NCBI GenBank assembly: GCA_022828085.1
Contig: JAJEIY010000055.1
Location: 1 to 55,183, forward strand
DNA length: 55,183 nucleotides
Origin: Acidobacteriota bacterium
GTDB lineage: Bacteria > Acidobacteriota > Vicinamibacteria > Marinacidobacterales > Marinacidobacteraceae
Direction of reading: 5' to 3'
Positions 17,360-26,013 of the stretch are shown here, one piece after another; the first letter of the stretch is position 1, and every line of letters begins with the position of its first letter. A program made the translations under genes and the position numbers. Under the pieces are notes generated by a model. It was given only the letters and a program-made list of their open reading frames with translations. It did not search any database and was not told where the DNA came from.

Positions 17360-18181
17360 GTGTCCCACCCGCGCCGCTCCCTCCTCTACGTCCCCGCGTC
17401 CAGCGAGCGGATGGTCGCGAAGGCCGCGACCCGGGGCGCCGACGTGCTGGTGCTCGACCTCGAGGACGGCGTCCACCCGTCGCACAAGGACGCCGCGCGG
17501 GAACGCCTTCAGGAGTCCCGGGCCGCCGCGGCCGGCGCCGGGGCGGCCGTGGCGCTCCGGACCAACCCTCCGGAAGACCCCGGCGGACAGGCCGATCTGG
17601 AAGCGGCCGCTGCCGCCGGATTCGACGCCGTGCTCCTGCCCAAGGCGGAAGCCGATGAAACCGTCCGGGTAGCCCGGGACGTCGTGGGCCGGACGACGCC
17701 CCTCTGGCTGATGATCGAGACCGCTCCCGGCGCCGCGAACGTCTTCGACCTCGCCCGGGTCCCCGGGGTGGAGGGCCTCGTATTCGGGTCCGCCGACTAC
17801 CGGCTGAGCGTGGGTGCACGGTCGCGGGGCGACGAGTCGGACCTGGCGTTCGTCCGCCAGCGGGTCCTGCTGGCCGCGCGGGCCGCCGGGGTCCGTTGCT
17901 GGGACGCGCCCTGGTTCGCCTTCCGCGATCGCGAAGGGCTGCGCCGGAGCGCCCGGCGCGCCGCGGAGGCGGGCTTCGACGGCAAGTCCGCCGTCCACCC
18001 GGCGCAGATCCCCGTCATCCACGAAGCCTTCGCACCCACCGCGGAGGAACGCGCCTGGGCGGAACGCGTGGTCCGGGTCATGGAAGACGCCGCCGCCCGC
18101 GAGGTCGCGGTCGCCGAGCTCGACGGCGAACTGCTGGAGGAGTTGCACCTCCGCCAGGCCCGGCGCCTCCTCGCCCGGTAA
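17360..18181 (+). CDS. HpcH/HpaI aldolase, CitE-like lyase
   Basis: This 273-residue TIM-barrel protein belongs to the citrate lyase beta/malyl-CoA lyase superfamily, which cleaves or forms C-C bonds in CoA-linked acids. Motifs visible are RRSLLYVPAS at the N-terminus, VLDLEDGVHPSHKD, the metal ligand glutamate in LMIETA, FGSADYRLSVG with its aspartate ligand, and GFDGKSAVHPAQI near the end. The GTG at 17360 places the start directly before the conserved SHPRRSLLYVP. The open frame extends 30 codons upstream, but that part lacks family similarity. No ACP or CitF partner gene is nearby, so it is not a citrate lyase complex. The exact acyl-CoA substrate cannot be told. Confidence 0.85.
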   Translation: MSHPRRSLLYVPASSERMVAKAATRGADVLVLDLEDGVHPSHKDAARERLQESRAAAAGAGAAVALRTNPPEDPGGQADLEAAAAAGFDAVLLPKAEADETVRVARDVVGRTTPLWLMIETAPGAANVFDLARVPGVEGLVFGSADYRLSVGARSRGDESDLAFVRQRVLLAARAAGVRCWDAPWFAFRDREGLRRSARRAAEAGFDGKSAVHPAQIPVIHEAFAPTAEERAWAERVVRVMEDAAAREVAVAELDGELLEELHLRQARRLLAR

Positions 18182-18203
18182 CCGCCCGGGGAGGGCGGAC
18201 GGG

Positions 18204-19427
18204 TCAGCCGGCCGCGTCCGGCCGCTCGGCCCTCGCGAACCCGGGGTCTTCCCACCGCGCCACCACCGCCGGGGCGGCGCAGTGGCTCGCGACATTCGTG
18301 CTCGTGCGGATGGGATCGATCAGCGCGTCGATCCCGAGCAGGATGCCCAGCCCCTCCATGGGCAGGCCGTGTCCCTCGAAGACGGCCGCGAGGATCACGA
18401 AGTTGGCGCGCGGGATTCCGGCCACCCCCTTGCTCGTCACCTTCAGGGTCAGGAGGATGATCGCCGCCTGCTCCCACGAGAAATCGATCCCGGCCGCCTG
18501 CGCGATGAACAGGGTCGCCATCCCCAGGTGGATCGTGCTGCCGTTCATGTTGAGGCTCAGGCTGAGCGGAGTCACCACTCCGAGGATCCGCCGCGGCACC
18601 CCGAACCGCTGCAGGTTCTCGAGCGTCTGGGGCAGGGCGGCGGCGCTCGAGGTCGTTGCGAAGCCCACCAGGAACGGCTCGCGCATGTGGTGCGCGAACC
18701 GCCGCAGCGGAATGCCGAACGCGAGCAGGCCTCCCGCCAGCACGACCAGGAGGAAGAACCCCTGCGCCAGCCAGGCGACGGCCGTGAACTCGGCGAGGCC
18801 CTCGAGCCCGGCGGACCCGCCCCCCGCGATCGCATTCGCTGCCGCAGCGAACACCGCCAGGGGCGCCAGGTACATCACGTAGTCGGTGTAGCGGAACGCG
18901 ACTTCCGCGAGCGCGTCCGCGAAGTCCACCACCGGCCGGGCCCGCTTGCCCACCGAGAGGCACGCGATCCCGAAGACAAAGCAGAACACCACGATCTGCA
19001 GCACATCGCCCCGCGCGAGGGCGTCCACGATGCTCGTCGGGACGGCGTTTTGGAGCGCTTCCACGAACCCGGCCGGCTCCGGAAGCTCCACCCCGGACGC
19101 CCCGCCGAGGGACAGTCCGTCACCGGGCCGGGTCGCCGCCACGCTGAACCAGCCGAGCAACAGGGCGATGGTGGTGGCGATCTCGAAGCAGACGACGGAT
19201 TTCCAACCCAGCCGCCCCAGCGCGCCCATCGACCCCGCGCCCGCGATCGCCCGGATCAGGACCCCCACCAGAACCGGCGCGATGATCGACCGGATGAGCC
19301 GGAGGAACAGCGTGCTCAGGAACTCGATGCGCTCGGCCCACTGCGGCGCCCAGAGGCCGAGGACGACGCCCCCGGCCATCCCGATGAGGATCCACCAGGC
19401 GAGCGAGATTCGGGGGAGGCGGGGCAC
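18204..19427 (-). CDS. DAACS-family dicarboxylate/amino-acid symporter with altered cation sites
   Basis: This 407-residue membrane protein has the GltPh/DctA fold: the serine-rich hairpin TTSSAAALPQTLE, NMNGSTIHLG in helix 7, KGVAGIPRANF, and the helix 8 motif ILLGIDALIDPIRTSTNV. Substrate-binding Asp and Arg in helix 8 are present. Two sodium ligands known from GltPh are changed: the Asp of NMDGT is asparagine (N295), and the Asp of NVTGD is histidine (H382). Cation coupling may therefore differ. The GTG start lies 16 bases after the serine hydrolase stop, so the two genes are probably co-transcribed. Confidence 0.85.
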   Translation of the reverse strand: MPRLPRISLAWWILIGMAGGVVLGLWAPQWAERIEFLSTLFLRLIRSIIAPVLVGVLIRAIAGAGSMGALGRLGWKSVVCFEIATTIALLLGWFSVAATRPGDGLSLGGASGVELPEPAGFVEALQNAVPTSIVDALARGDVLQIVVFCFVFGIACLSVGKRARPVVDFADALAEVAFRYTDYVMYLAPLAVFAAAANAIAGGGSAGLEGLAEFTAVAWLAQGFFLLVVLAGGLLAFGIPLRRFAHHMREPFLVGFATTSSAAALPQTLENLQRFGVPRRILGVVTPLSLSLNMNGSTIHLGMATLFIAQAAGIDFSWEQAAIILLTLKVTSKGVAGIPRANFVILAAVFEGHGLPMEGLGILLGIDALIDPIRTSTNVASHCAAPAVVARWEDPGFARAERPDAAG

Positions 19428-19443
19428 TCCAGCGGTCCCCGGT

Positions 19444-20649
19444 CTAGCGGAGGGCCGCCACGACCTCCGCGAGCGCCGCGCGCGACAGCTCCGACAGGTT
19501 CAGCCCGTCGCCCCCCACGTTCCGGAGCAGGATGACCGCGGCGTCGGTCTCCGGCTCGATCCAGGCCGCCGCCCGGTACCCGGCCACGCTTCCTCCGTGG
19601 CCGTAGGCGGTGAACGAAGCGCCGTCGGCATCTTCGAGGCGCCGGGCCATGAAGCCGAAGCCGTAACCGCTTGCCAGGTCCCCGGTGGAGAACGCCTTCG
19701 TCAGGTTGTCCTGCCGGAAGGCTGCGGGGATCACGCTGTCGAAGGGCTCCCCTTCCGTCCCGGTCAGGAAGCGCAGGAACACTCCCAGGTCCTCAACCGT
19801 GGAATACATCGCGCCGTTCGGCACCTTGTAGCCGCGCCCCGCGTGTTCGCGGGCGGGCGTCTCTTGGTCGAGGCTGCCGTCGTCCTTCACGGTGACCCCC
19901 GCCGCGATGCGGTCTTCGAGTTCCGGGACGGGGAAGAAGGTGCTCGAGTCCATCCCGAGAGGAGCCAGGAGGTTGTCCCGGACATGGTCCATAAAGGGCT
20001 CGCCGGCGGCCCGCTCCACCGCCGCGCCGAGCATCGCGTAGCCAATGTTGGAGTACTGGTAACGGGTGCCGGGTTCGTACTCGAACGAGACCTCATCGAG
20101 CGCCCGGAGCGCGGTTTCCAGCCATTCCTGCGGAGCGCCCACCAGGTAGCCGGGCAGGTTCCGGGGCTCCCTGGCGAGCCCTCCGGTCATCGTCGCGAGC
20201 TGGAAGATGCTGGGACCGGGCGTCCAGGAGTAGGGGTTTTCGACCTCGGCGAGTTCCGGCACGAACTCGGTCACCGGATCGCCGAAGCGGGCCTTCTCCA
20301 GGTGGACGAGCCGCAGCATGGCCATCGCGGTGACGGGTTTCGTGACGGAGCCGATCCGGTACAGGTGGTCGGCTCGGGCGGGCGTCCGCGCCTCGGTATC
20401 GGCGAACCCGAATCCCTCGGCTACGACCGTTTCGCCCGACACGACGATCCCGAAGGCGGCGCCGCCGCGCCCGTCTTCCTCGATGACGCGCCGGACCTCC
20501 GCCGCCGCGGCGGCAGCGACTTCCGGCACCGACCGTGGCGGCTCGGGCCCGGCCCCGGGCCCGCAGGCCGGAGCGGCAATGCCGGTCGCCAGCCAGCCGG
20601 CGGCCAGGAGGCGGAAATGCAGATCGGAGAAACGAAGGGAAGGACGCAT
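19444..20649 (-). CDS. Class C beta-lactamase-family serine hydrolase
   Basis: This 401-residue exported enzyme has the penicillin-binding/beta-lactamase class C fold. The nucleophile motif is SVTK in YRIGSVTKPVTAM, the second motif is YSN (YQYSNIGYAML), and the third is HGG (YGHGGSVAG). The N-terminus has a signal peptide ending in APAC, so it may be a lipoprotein. Such proteins are often peptidases or esterases rather than antibiotic-resistance enzymes, and nothing here marks it as a true AmpC. It is divergent from the amidohydrolase gene with a 56-bp shared promoter region, and in tandem with the DAACS transporter. Peptide or ester turnover in the cell envelope is plausible. Confidence 0.85.
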   Translation of the reverse strand: MRPSLRFSDLHFRLLAAGWLATGIAAPACGPGAGPEPPRSVPEVAAAAAAEVRRVIEEDGRGGAAFGIVVSGETVVAEGFGFADTEARTPARADHLYRIGSVTKPVTAMAMLRLVHLEKARFGDPVTEFVPELAEVENPYSWTPGPSIFQLATMTGGLAREPRNLPGYLVGAPQEWLETALRALDEVSFEYEPGTRYQYSNIGYAMLGAAVERAAGEPFMDHVRDNLLAPLGMDSSTFFPVPELEDRIAAGVTVKDDGSLDQETPAREHAGRGYKVPNGAMYSTVEDLGVFLRFLTGTEGEPFDSVIPAAFRQDNLTKAFSTGDLASGYGFGFMARRLEDADGASFTAYGHGGSVAGYRAAAWIEPETDAAVILLRNVGGDGLNLSELSRAALAEVVAALR

Positions 20650-20705
20650 GGCCGATGTGAAAGATACCGGGAGGCGAGGTCTGCCGGCTGCTAGGATCGG
20701 CGCCG

Positions 20706-23700
20706 ATGCGTCGGCTCGCGCCTCTTGTCGCCCTCATGGGCACCGCCACCGTCGCCGGGGCTCAGGAAGGCGCCGAGCGGATGGTCCGGGTGACGGAGGG
20801 GACGAACTTCGCCGTGGCGGCGTCCGCGGACGGCGAGCGGCTGGTGATGGACCTGCAGGGGACTCTCTGGCTGCTGCCGATGGCCGGCGGCTCCGCCGAG
20901 GCGCTCACCGACGGCCTCGGCGACGATCGGCTGCCCGACTTTCATCCGGAGGGCGGCCGGGTGGCGTACCAGTCGTACCGGAGTGGAACCTGGGACATCT
21001 GGCAACTGGCCCTCGGGGGTCAGCCCGAGCAGCTCACCGATACCGGCTTCGATGACCGCGAGCCGGCGTGGTCTCCCGACGGCGCCCGGATCGCCTTCTC
21101 CTCCGACCGCGCGGGGAGCTACGACATCTGGATTCTGGACGTGGCGACCGGAGACGTGACGCCGGCAACGAGCAGCCTGGGCAACGAGTCCCAGCCCGCC
21201 TGGACCCCGGACGGTGAGGGCGTCGTCTTCGTGGCGATTCCCGAGGGAGAGGCCGACGGTGCGGTGCACCGGCTATCGCTGGAGGCCGGCGGCGTTCCCG
21301 CCGCCGTGCCCGGAAGCGAAGGAAACGTCGCCGCTCCGGCGGTGAGTCCGGATGGATCGCAGGTGGTGTTCCGGCGTCTCCAGTACGAGGGCCTCACCCT
21401 GATGGGAAGCCGCTTCGACATCGGCACCGCGAGCGAGTGGGTGCTCGCGCCCCTCGCGGCGGCGCCGGGGGGATCCGACCCGGCCGGAGACGACGGGCGC
21501 GCCGCGCCGCGAGTCCTCGCCGACGCGGGCGAGGACCTTTTCCCCTTCCGGCCCCAGTGGCTGGATGACGCGACCCTGCTCTATACGGGCGACGGCGGAA
21601 TCCGCCGGCTCGGGGTGGGCCTTCCCCCGGAGGGCGAGGAGGCTGGGGAGAGCGCCGCCGCGGCCGCCGAACTCGTTCCGATGTCGGCCGAGCTGGGCGT
21701 CCGCCGTCCTCCCGAGCGCCGCGGGAGGGTCCGCACCGAGTCGGACGAGACGCTTCCGGTCCGGGGGATCATCCGTCCGAGCATCAGTCCGGACGGAACC
21801 CGGCTCCTGTATGCCGCCCTCGGGGACATCTGGACCGCGCCGCTCGATGGTTCGGAGGCCCCGCTGCCGCTGACCCGCGACACCTGGCTCGATACCGATC
21901 CGGTGTGGTTGCCCGACGGAGCGAGCGTGCTCTTCGCGAGCGATCGTGGCGGAACGATGGACATCTGGGAAAAGCGTCTGGGTTCGGGACCCGGCGCGGG
22001 GCTCACCCAGCTCACCGCCCGGCTGGGCGCCGAGGTGAGCCCCGCGGTGACGCGGGACGGTTCCCGCGTCGCCTGGCTTGACGAGCGGGGCAACCTGCGG
22101 GTCACGAGCCGTGATCTCGATGCGGGGCTCGATGCCGAACAGGAGGAGAAGGTCGTCTACCAGGCGCGGCGGGGCGCCGGCATGCCGAGCTGGTCGGTGG
22201 ACGGGGAGACCGTCGCGCTCGCGAGTCTGGTGCCCTATTCCTCCCGCTACCGGGAAGGGCGGAACCGGATCGCGCTGGTGTCGGCGAGCAGCGGGGAAGC
22301 CCGGATCCTCGAGGAACCGGCCGCCAGCTTCGGAACGCGCGACTCCGACGGCCCCGTCTTCTCGCCTGACGGGTCCCGGCTCGCGTTCGCGCTCGGTGGA
22401 GGGCTCGCGGTTCTCGGGATGGACGCCGCCGGCGTTCCGGTCGGATCTCCGGAAACCATTTTCGAAGGCCCGGTGGACTTTCCGGCGTGGACCGCCGACG
22501 GGACCGAGATCGTCGCCGTTTCGGGCGCCGACGTGGTGCGCATCGCCGCCGACGGCAGCGGGTCGGAGACCATCCGCCTGCGGCACGAGTTCGAGGTTGC
22601 GCCGGCGTCCGGCACCCTGCTCATCCATGACGTCGCGGTGCTCGACGTGGAGGCGGGCGAGGTGCTACCGGGCCGGGACATCCTGATCGAGGCCGGACGC
22701 ATCGTGTCCGTGACACCGGCCACGGAGGCGCCGCCCGAAGACATGCGGGTGGTGCAGGGCGACGGGGCCACCGCGATCCCCGGTCTGATCGAGATGCACA
22801 CCCATCTGATGAGCCCCGCGTTCGGCAACCGTTTCGGTCGGGCCCATCTCGCCTACGGGGTGACGTCGGTCCGGGTTCCCGCGGCGGCGACCTACCGGGT
22901 GGTGGAGGAGCGGGAGGCGATTCTGGCGGGGTTGCGGGTGGGGCCGCGGATCTTCCTCACCGGCGCCACGCTCGACGGCACCCGCATCTACTACCCGGGC
23001 GCCGCGGCGCTCTCGAGTGGGCAGGAAAGGGACACGGTGCTGCGACTCGCCAGGGACCTGGACTACGACGTCGTCAAGACCTACGTCCGCCTCGACGACG
23101 AGTCCCAGCGGGACGCCATCCGCCGCGCCCAGCGCTTCGGCGCCTTCGTGACCTCCCATGAGCTGTATCCGGCCGTCCGCTACGGAGTGAACGGCCTCGA
23201 ACACGTCAAGGGCACCTCGCGCCGGGGCTTCTCGCCGAAGATGACCGACCTCGGCCGCTCCTACCAGGACGTCCGGACCCTGATCGCCGAATCGGGAGTG
23301 TTCTTCACCCCGACGATGCTCATTTACGGCGGCTGGGACCTGGCGCTCACCCGCGAGCCGGATCTCGTTTCCTCCGACCGCCGTATCCGGGCGTTTCCCG
23401 CGTGGCTCGCCTCCTCGCTCGGCGCGGCGCGGGAGCCCGCAGGCGATCGCGAGGAGCAGATCGAGCGCGGCCTCGCCCTGATGCGGCCCATGTGGGAAAC
23501 GGTCACCTCCATCGCGGATGCCGGCGGCCGCATCATCGCCGGCACGGATACGCCCATCGTTCCGTACGGGCTCGGGTTCATCGTCGAGATCGAGCAGTTG
23601 TCGGAGGCGGGGCTCGGGCCCGCCGGAGCGCTCCGGGCCGCAACCGTGACCGCCGCCGAGGCGCTCGGGCTGACCGGAGAGTTGGGGGTCATCGCGCCGG

Positions 23701-23825
23701 GCGCCCTCGCCGACCTGGTGCTGCTCGACGGCAATCCACTGGACGATGTCTCGAACCTGCGGCGGGTGCGCGCGGTGCTCGCGAACGGACGCCTGGCGAC
23801 GCTGGACCAGCTTCTCGGCTTCTGA
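20706..23825 (+). CDS. Secreted TolB-type beta-propeller fused to amidohydrolase
   Basis: This 1039-residue protein starts with a signal peptide (cleavage near VAGAQ). Residues about 30-620 carry repeated TolB/PD40 propeller blades (WSPDGARIAFSSDRAGSYDI, WTPDGEGVVF, FSPDGSRLAFALGG). Residues about 640-1035 form a metal-dependent amidohydrolase: EMHTH, a candidate lysine in VVKTYVRL, TSHELY, GLEHVKG and AGTDTP give the full ligand set. It ends with the usual small beta-sandwich segment GVIAPGALADLVLLDGNPLD. Members are predicted imidazolone- or prolidase-like periplasmic hydrolases, and the true substrate is unknown. It is divergently transcribed from the serine hydrolase. Confidence 0.88.
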   Translation: MRRLAPLVALMGTATVAGAQEGAERMVRVTEGTNFAVAASADGERLVMDLQGTLWLLPMAGGSAEALTDGLGDDRLPDFHPEGGRVAYQSYRSGTWDIWQLALGGQPEQLTDTGFDDREPAWSPDGARIAFSSDRAGSYDIWILDVATGDVTPATSSLGNESQPAWTPDGEGVVFVAIPEGEADGAVHRLSLEAGGVPAAVPGSEGNVAAPAVSPDGSQVVFRRLQYEGLTLMGSRFDIGTASEWVLAPLAAAPGGSDPAGDDGRAAPRVLADAGEDLFPFRPQWLDDATLLYTGDGGIRRLGVGLPPEGEEAGESAAAAAELVPMSAELGVRRPPERRGRVRTESDETLPVRGIIRPSISPDGTRLLYAALGDIWTAPLDGSEAPLPLTRDTWLDTDPVWLPDGASVLFASDRGGTMDIWEKRLGSGPGAGLTQLTARLGAEVSPAVTRDGSRVAWLDERGNLRVTSRDLDAGLDAEQEEKVVYQARRGAGMPSWSVDGETVALASLVPYSSRYREGRNRIALVSASSGEARILEEPAASFGTRDSDGPVFSPDGSRLAFALGGGLAVLGMDAAGVPVGSPETIFEGPVDFPAWTADGTEIVAVSGADVVRIAADGSGSETIRLRHEFEVAPASGTLLIHDVAVLDVEAGEVLPGRDILIEAGRIVSVTPATEAPPEDMRVVQGDGATAIPGLIEMHTHLMSPAFGNRFGRAHLAYGVTSVRVPAAATYRVVEEREAILAGLRVGPRIFLTGATLDGTRIYYPGAAALSSGQERDTVLRLARDLDYDVVKTYVRLDDESQRDAIRRAQRFGAFVTSHELYPAVRYGVNGLEHVKGTSRRGFSPKMTDLGRSYQDVRTLIAESGVFFTPTMLIYGGWDLALTREPDLVSSDRRIRAFPAWLASSLGAAREPAGDREEQIERGLALMRPMWETVTSIADAGGRIIAGTDTPIVPYGLGFIVEIEQLSEAGLGPAGALRAATVTAAEALGLTGELGVIAPGALADLVLLDGNPLDDVSNLRRVRAVLANGRLATLDQLLGF

Positions 23826-23985
23826 CGGAAGCTCGGAAAAGGCCCAAAAAGAGCCCAATTTGTCGGACGATGTTCACGCGGCCGTGTGATACGCTGCGCC
23901 GCGTCGCGCGCTCGCGCCACCCACTCATGACCGGGTGGTCGAGGGCATCAACCCCGCTTGGGCAAAGAAAGGAACCAGATCGAGA

Positions 23986-24261
23986 ATGACCAAGGTGGAA
24001 CTCGTAACGACCCTGTCAGAGTTTGCCGGAATCAGTCGTCGCGAGGCCGGTGCGGTTCTCGACGGCCTGCGTGATCTGGCGATTGAGGAACTGCGGGCCG
24101 GCAACGGTTTCGTGCTTCCGGGAATCGCCAAGTTTTCGGTTGCCCACCGGGAAGCGAGGATGGGCCGCAACGTCCGGACGGGAGAGGCCATCGAGATCCC
24201 GGCCCGCAACGTGGTCCGCTGCAAGGTCTCTCGCCCCTTCCAATCCGACTGCTGCGACTAG
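23986..24261 (+). CDS. HU-family DNA-binding protein
   Basis: This 91-residue protein begins MTKVELVTTLSEFAG and has the two-helix HU dimerisation part. The beta-arm segment follows: VLPGIAKFSVAHREARMGRN, then VRTGEAIEIPA. It would bend DNA and compact the nucleoid. An ATG at 23986 is used; the 17 extra upstream codons have no family similarity. The C-terminal SDCCD is unusual for HU. It is followed by a 144-bp gap containing a CCCCT-cgc-AGGGG hairpin without a U-tract, then the secretion ATPase. A second, distinct HU/IHF gene lies at 39282. Confidence 0.88.
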   Translation: MTKVELVTTLSEFAGISRREAGAVLDGLRDLAIEELRAGNGFVLPGIAKFSVAHREARMGRNVRTGEAIEIPARNVVRCKVSRPFQSDCCD

Positions 24262-24405
24262 GCTCCCCTCGCAGGGGCCCGCGGCGATAGTGGACCCGGC
24301 GCCTGTCTGCCGGAGTCCCCGCCGCTTCCGTTTGCGCGGAGCGCCCCCGAACCGGTATGCCTTGAAGGTCCGCGGTGACAGCGGATTGCCAGAGCGAGGG
24401 GTTCA

Positions 24406-26013
24406 TTGACCACCGGCCGGACCGAGCGCGCAACGGGTGAATCGCCCTCGCTCTACCCCACGGCCGACCTCTCGGGATATCGGGACGATCCCGCACTCTG
24501 GCGCAGCGTCCCCATGGAGTTGGTGCGGCGCCACCGTTTCGTTCCGCTGGCGGAAGACGGCGAGCGCCTTTCCGTCGTCGTGGCGCCTCCGGTCGTCGAG
24601 TCCGAGGTCGACCGGCTGGAGTTGCTGCTCCGCCGGCCCGTGGTCGTCCACGTGGGCGATCCGGCGCAGATCGGCGCGATCATCGAGCGAAACACCGACT
24701 CCAGCTTCCTGCTGGATCGCGCGTCCGAGGATCTTCGAATCGAGCGACTCGGGCGAGGCGACGGGGACTCCGGCCCGCCCGTCATCTCGCTCGACGCACT
24801 CGAAGACTCCCGGACCGGGAGCCCGGTGGTCCGCCTCGTGGACTCGCTGCTCCTGAATGCCATCGAGCGGCGGGCCACCGACATCCACATCGAGACCAAG
24901 TCCGGGGAAGTCGTGCTGAAGTACCGGGTGGACGGCGTTCTCTATCCGGCGATGGAGCCGGTGGACCGCGCCCACCACCAGACCATCGTGGCTCGGCTCA
25001 AGGTGATGGCGGAGCTCGACGTCGCGGAGCGGCGCGTCCCGCAGGACGGACGGTTCCGGGCTGTGCTACCCGGAGGCGGCGAGCGCACGCCCCGGACCGT
25101 GGACTTCCGGGTTTCTGTCATGCCGAGCGTACACGGCGAGGACGTGGTGATCCGGGTGCTCGACAAACGCAGCCTGGGAACCCGCTTCGAGGCGCTTTCC
25201 CTTGAGGCGCTCGGTTTTTCGGGCCGGGAGCTGGGGCTCCTCCGCGAGCACGCGTGCCGGCCCTTCGGGATGCTGCTCGCCACCGGTCCCACCGGAAGCG
25301 GAAAGACGACGACGCTCTACGCCGCCCTCTCCGAGATCGCGACTCCGGAGGAAAAGATCGTGACCGTGGAGGATCCCGTCGAGTACGAGATCGCCGGCGT
25401 CACCCAGGTTCCGGTGAACGAGAAGAAAGGCCTGACGTTCGCGCGCGGCCTGCGCTCTATCCTGCGGCACGACCCGGACACCATCATGGTGGGCGAGGTC
25501 CGGGATCCGGAGACGGCCTCCATCGCGGTGCAGGCCGCGCTGACCGGCCATCTCGTCCTCACCACGGTTCACGCCAACCACGCGCTCGACGTGGTCGGAC
25601 GCTTCCTGCACATGGGGGCCGACCCCCACAACTTCGTCTCCGCCCTCAACTGCATCGTCGCCCAGCGCCTGGTACGCGTGCTCTGCCGCGAGTGCCGCGA
25701 ACCGCGCCCGCCCGGTGCAGCGGAACGGAGGGCCCTTTCGGTGCTCGCCGCTCCCTCCGACCGCGTCTTCCAGCCGCAGGGCTGCCGGAAATGCGACGGA
25801 GCGGGGTACCGGGGACGGACCGTGGTGGCCGAGGTCCTGCCGTTCAGCGCGTCCATTCGGGAACTTGTCCTGGCGCGCGGGGGGGCGGGCGCGATCCGTG
25901 CGCAGGCGGAATCGGAGGGCATGGTCCCGCTGCGCCGGAACGCGCTCGAACTCGTGGCGCGCGGGGTGACCACCCTCTCCGAAGTCGATCGGGTGACCGC
26001 CCGTGACGCCTAG
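24406..26013 (+). CDS. GspE/PilB-type secretion or pilus-assembly ATPase
   Basis: This 535-residue hexameric ATPase belongs to type II secretion or type IV pilus machines. An N-terminal GspE_N-like domain (residues ~20-110) precedes the ATPase core: Walker A GPTGSGKTTTLY, Asp box VEDPVEYEIAGVTQ, Walker B ILRHDPDTIMVGEVRD, His box GHLVLTTVHAN. The zinc tetracysteine CREC...CRKC of the family is complete. The TTG start at 24406 has GAGGGG just upstream. No other pilus or secretion gene is in the window, so the partner complex is elsewhere. The end overlaps pyrK by 11 bases, suggesting shared transcription with pyrimidine synthesis. Confidence 0.92.
   Translation: MTTGRTERATGESPSLYPTADLSGYRDDPALWRSVPMELVRRHRFVPLAEDGERLSVVVAPPVVESEVDRLELLLRRPVVVHVGDPAQIGAIIERNTDSSFLLDRASEDLRIERLGRGDGDSGPPVISLDALEDSRTGSPVVRLVDSLLLNAIERRATDIHIETKSGEVVLKYRVDGVLYPAMEPVDRAHHQTIVARLKVMAELDVAERRVPQDGRFRAVLPGGGERTPRTVDFRVSVMPSVHGEDVVIRVLDKRSLGTRFEALSLEALGFSGRELGLLREHACRPFGMLLATGPTGSGKTTTLYAALSEIATPEEKIVTVEDPVEYEIAGVTQVPVNEKKGLTFARGLRSILRHDPDTIMVGEVRDPETASIAVQAALTGHLVLTTVHANHALDVVGRFLHMGADPHNFVSALNCIVAQRLVRVLCRECREPRPPGAAERRALSVLAAPSDRVFQPQGCRKCDGAGYRGRTVVAEVLPFSASIRELVLARGGAGAIRAQAESEGMVPLRRNALELVARGVTTLSEVDRVTARDA

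Noticed and set aside
19444..20649. Antibiotic-resistance AmpC beta-lactamase
   Set aside because: It has the generic SxxK, YSN and HGG motifs of the wider serine hydrolase family, without features specific to AmpC, and sits with transport and hydrolase genes.
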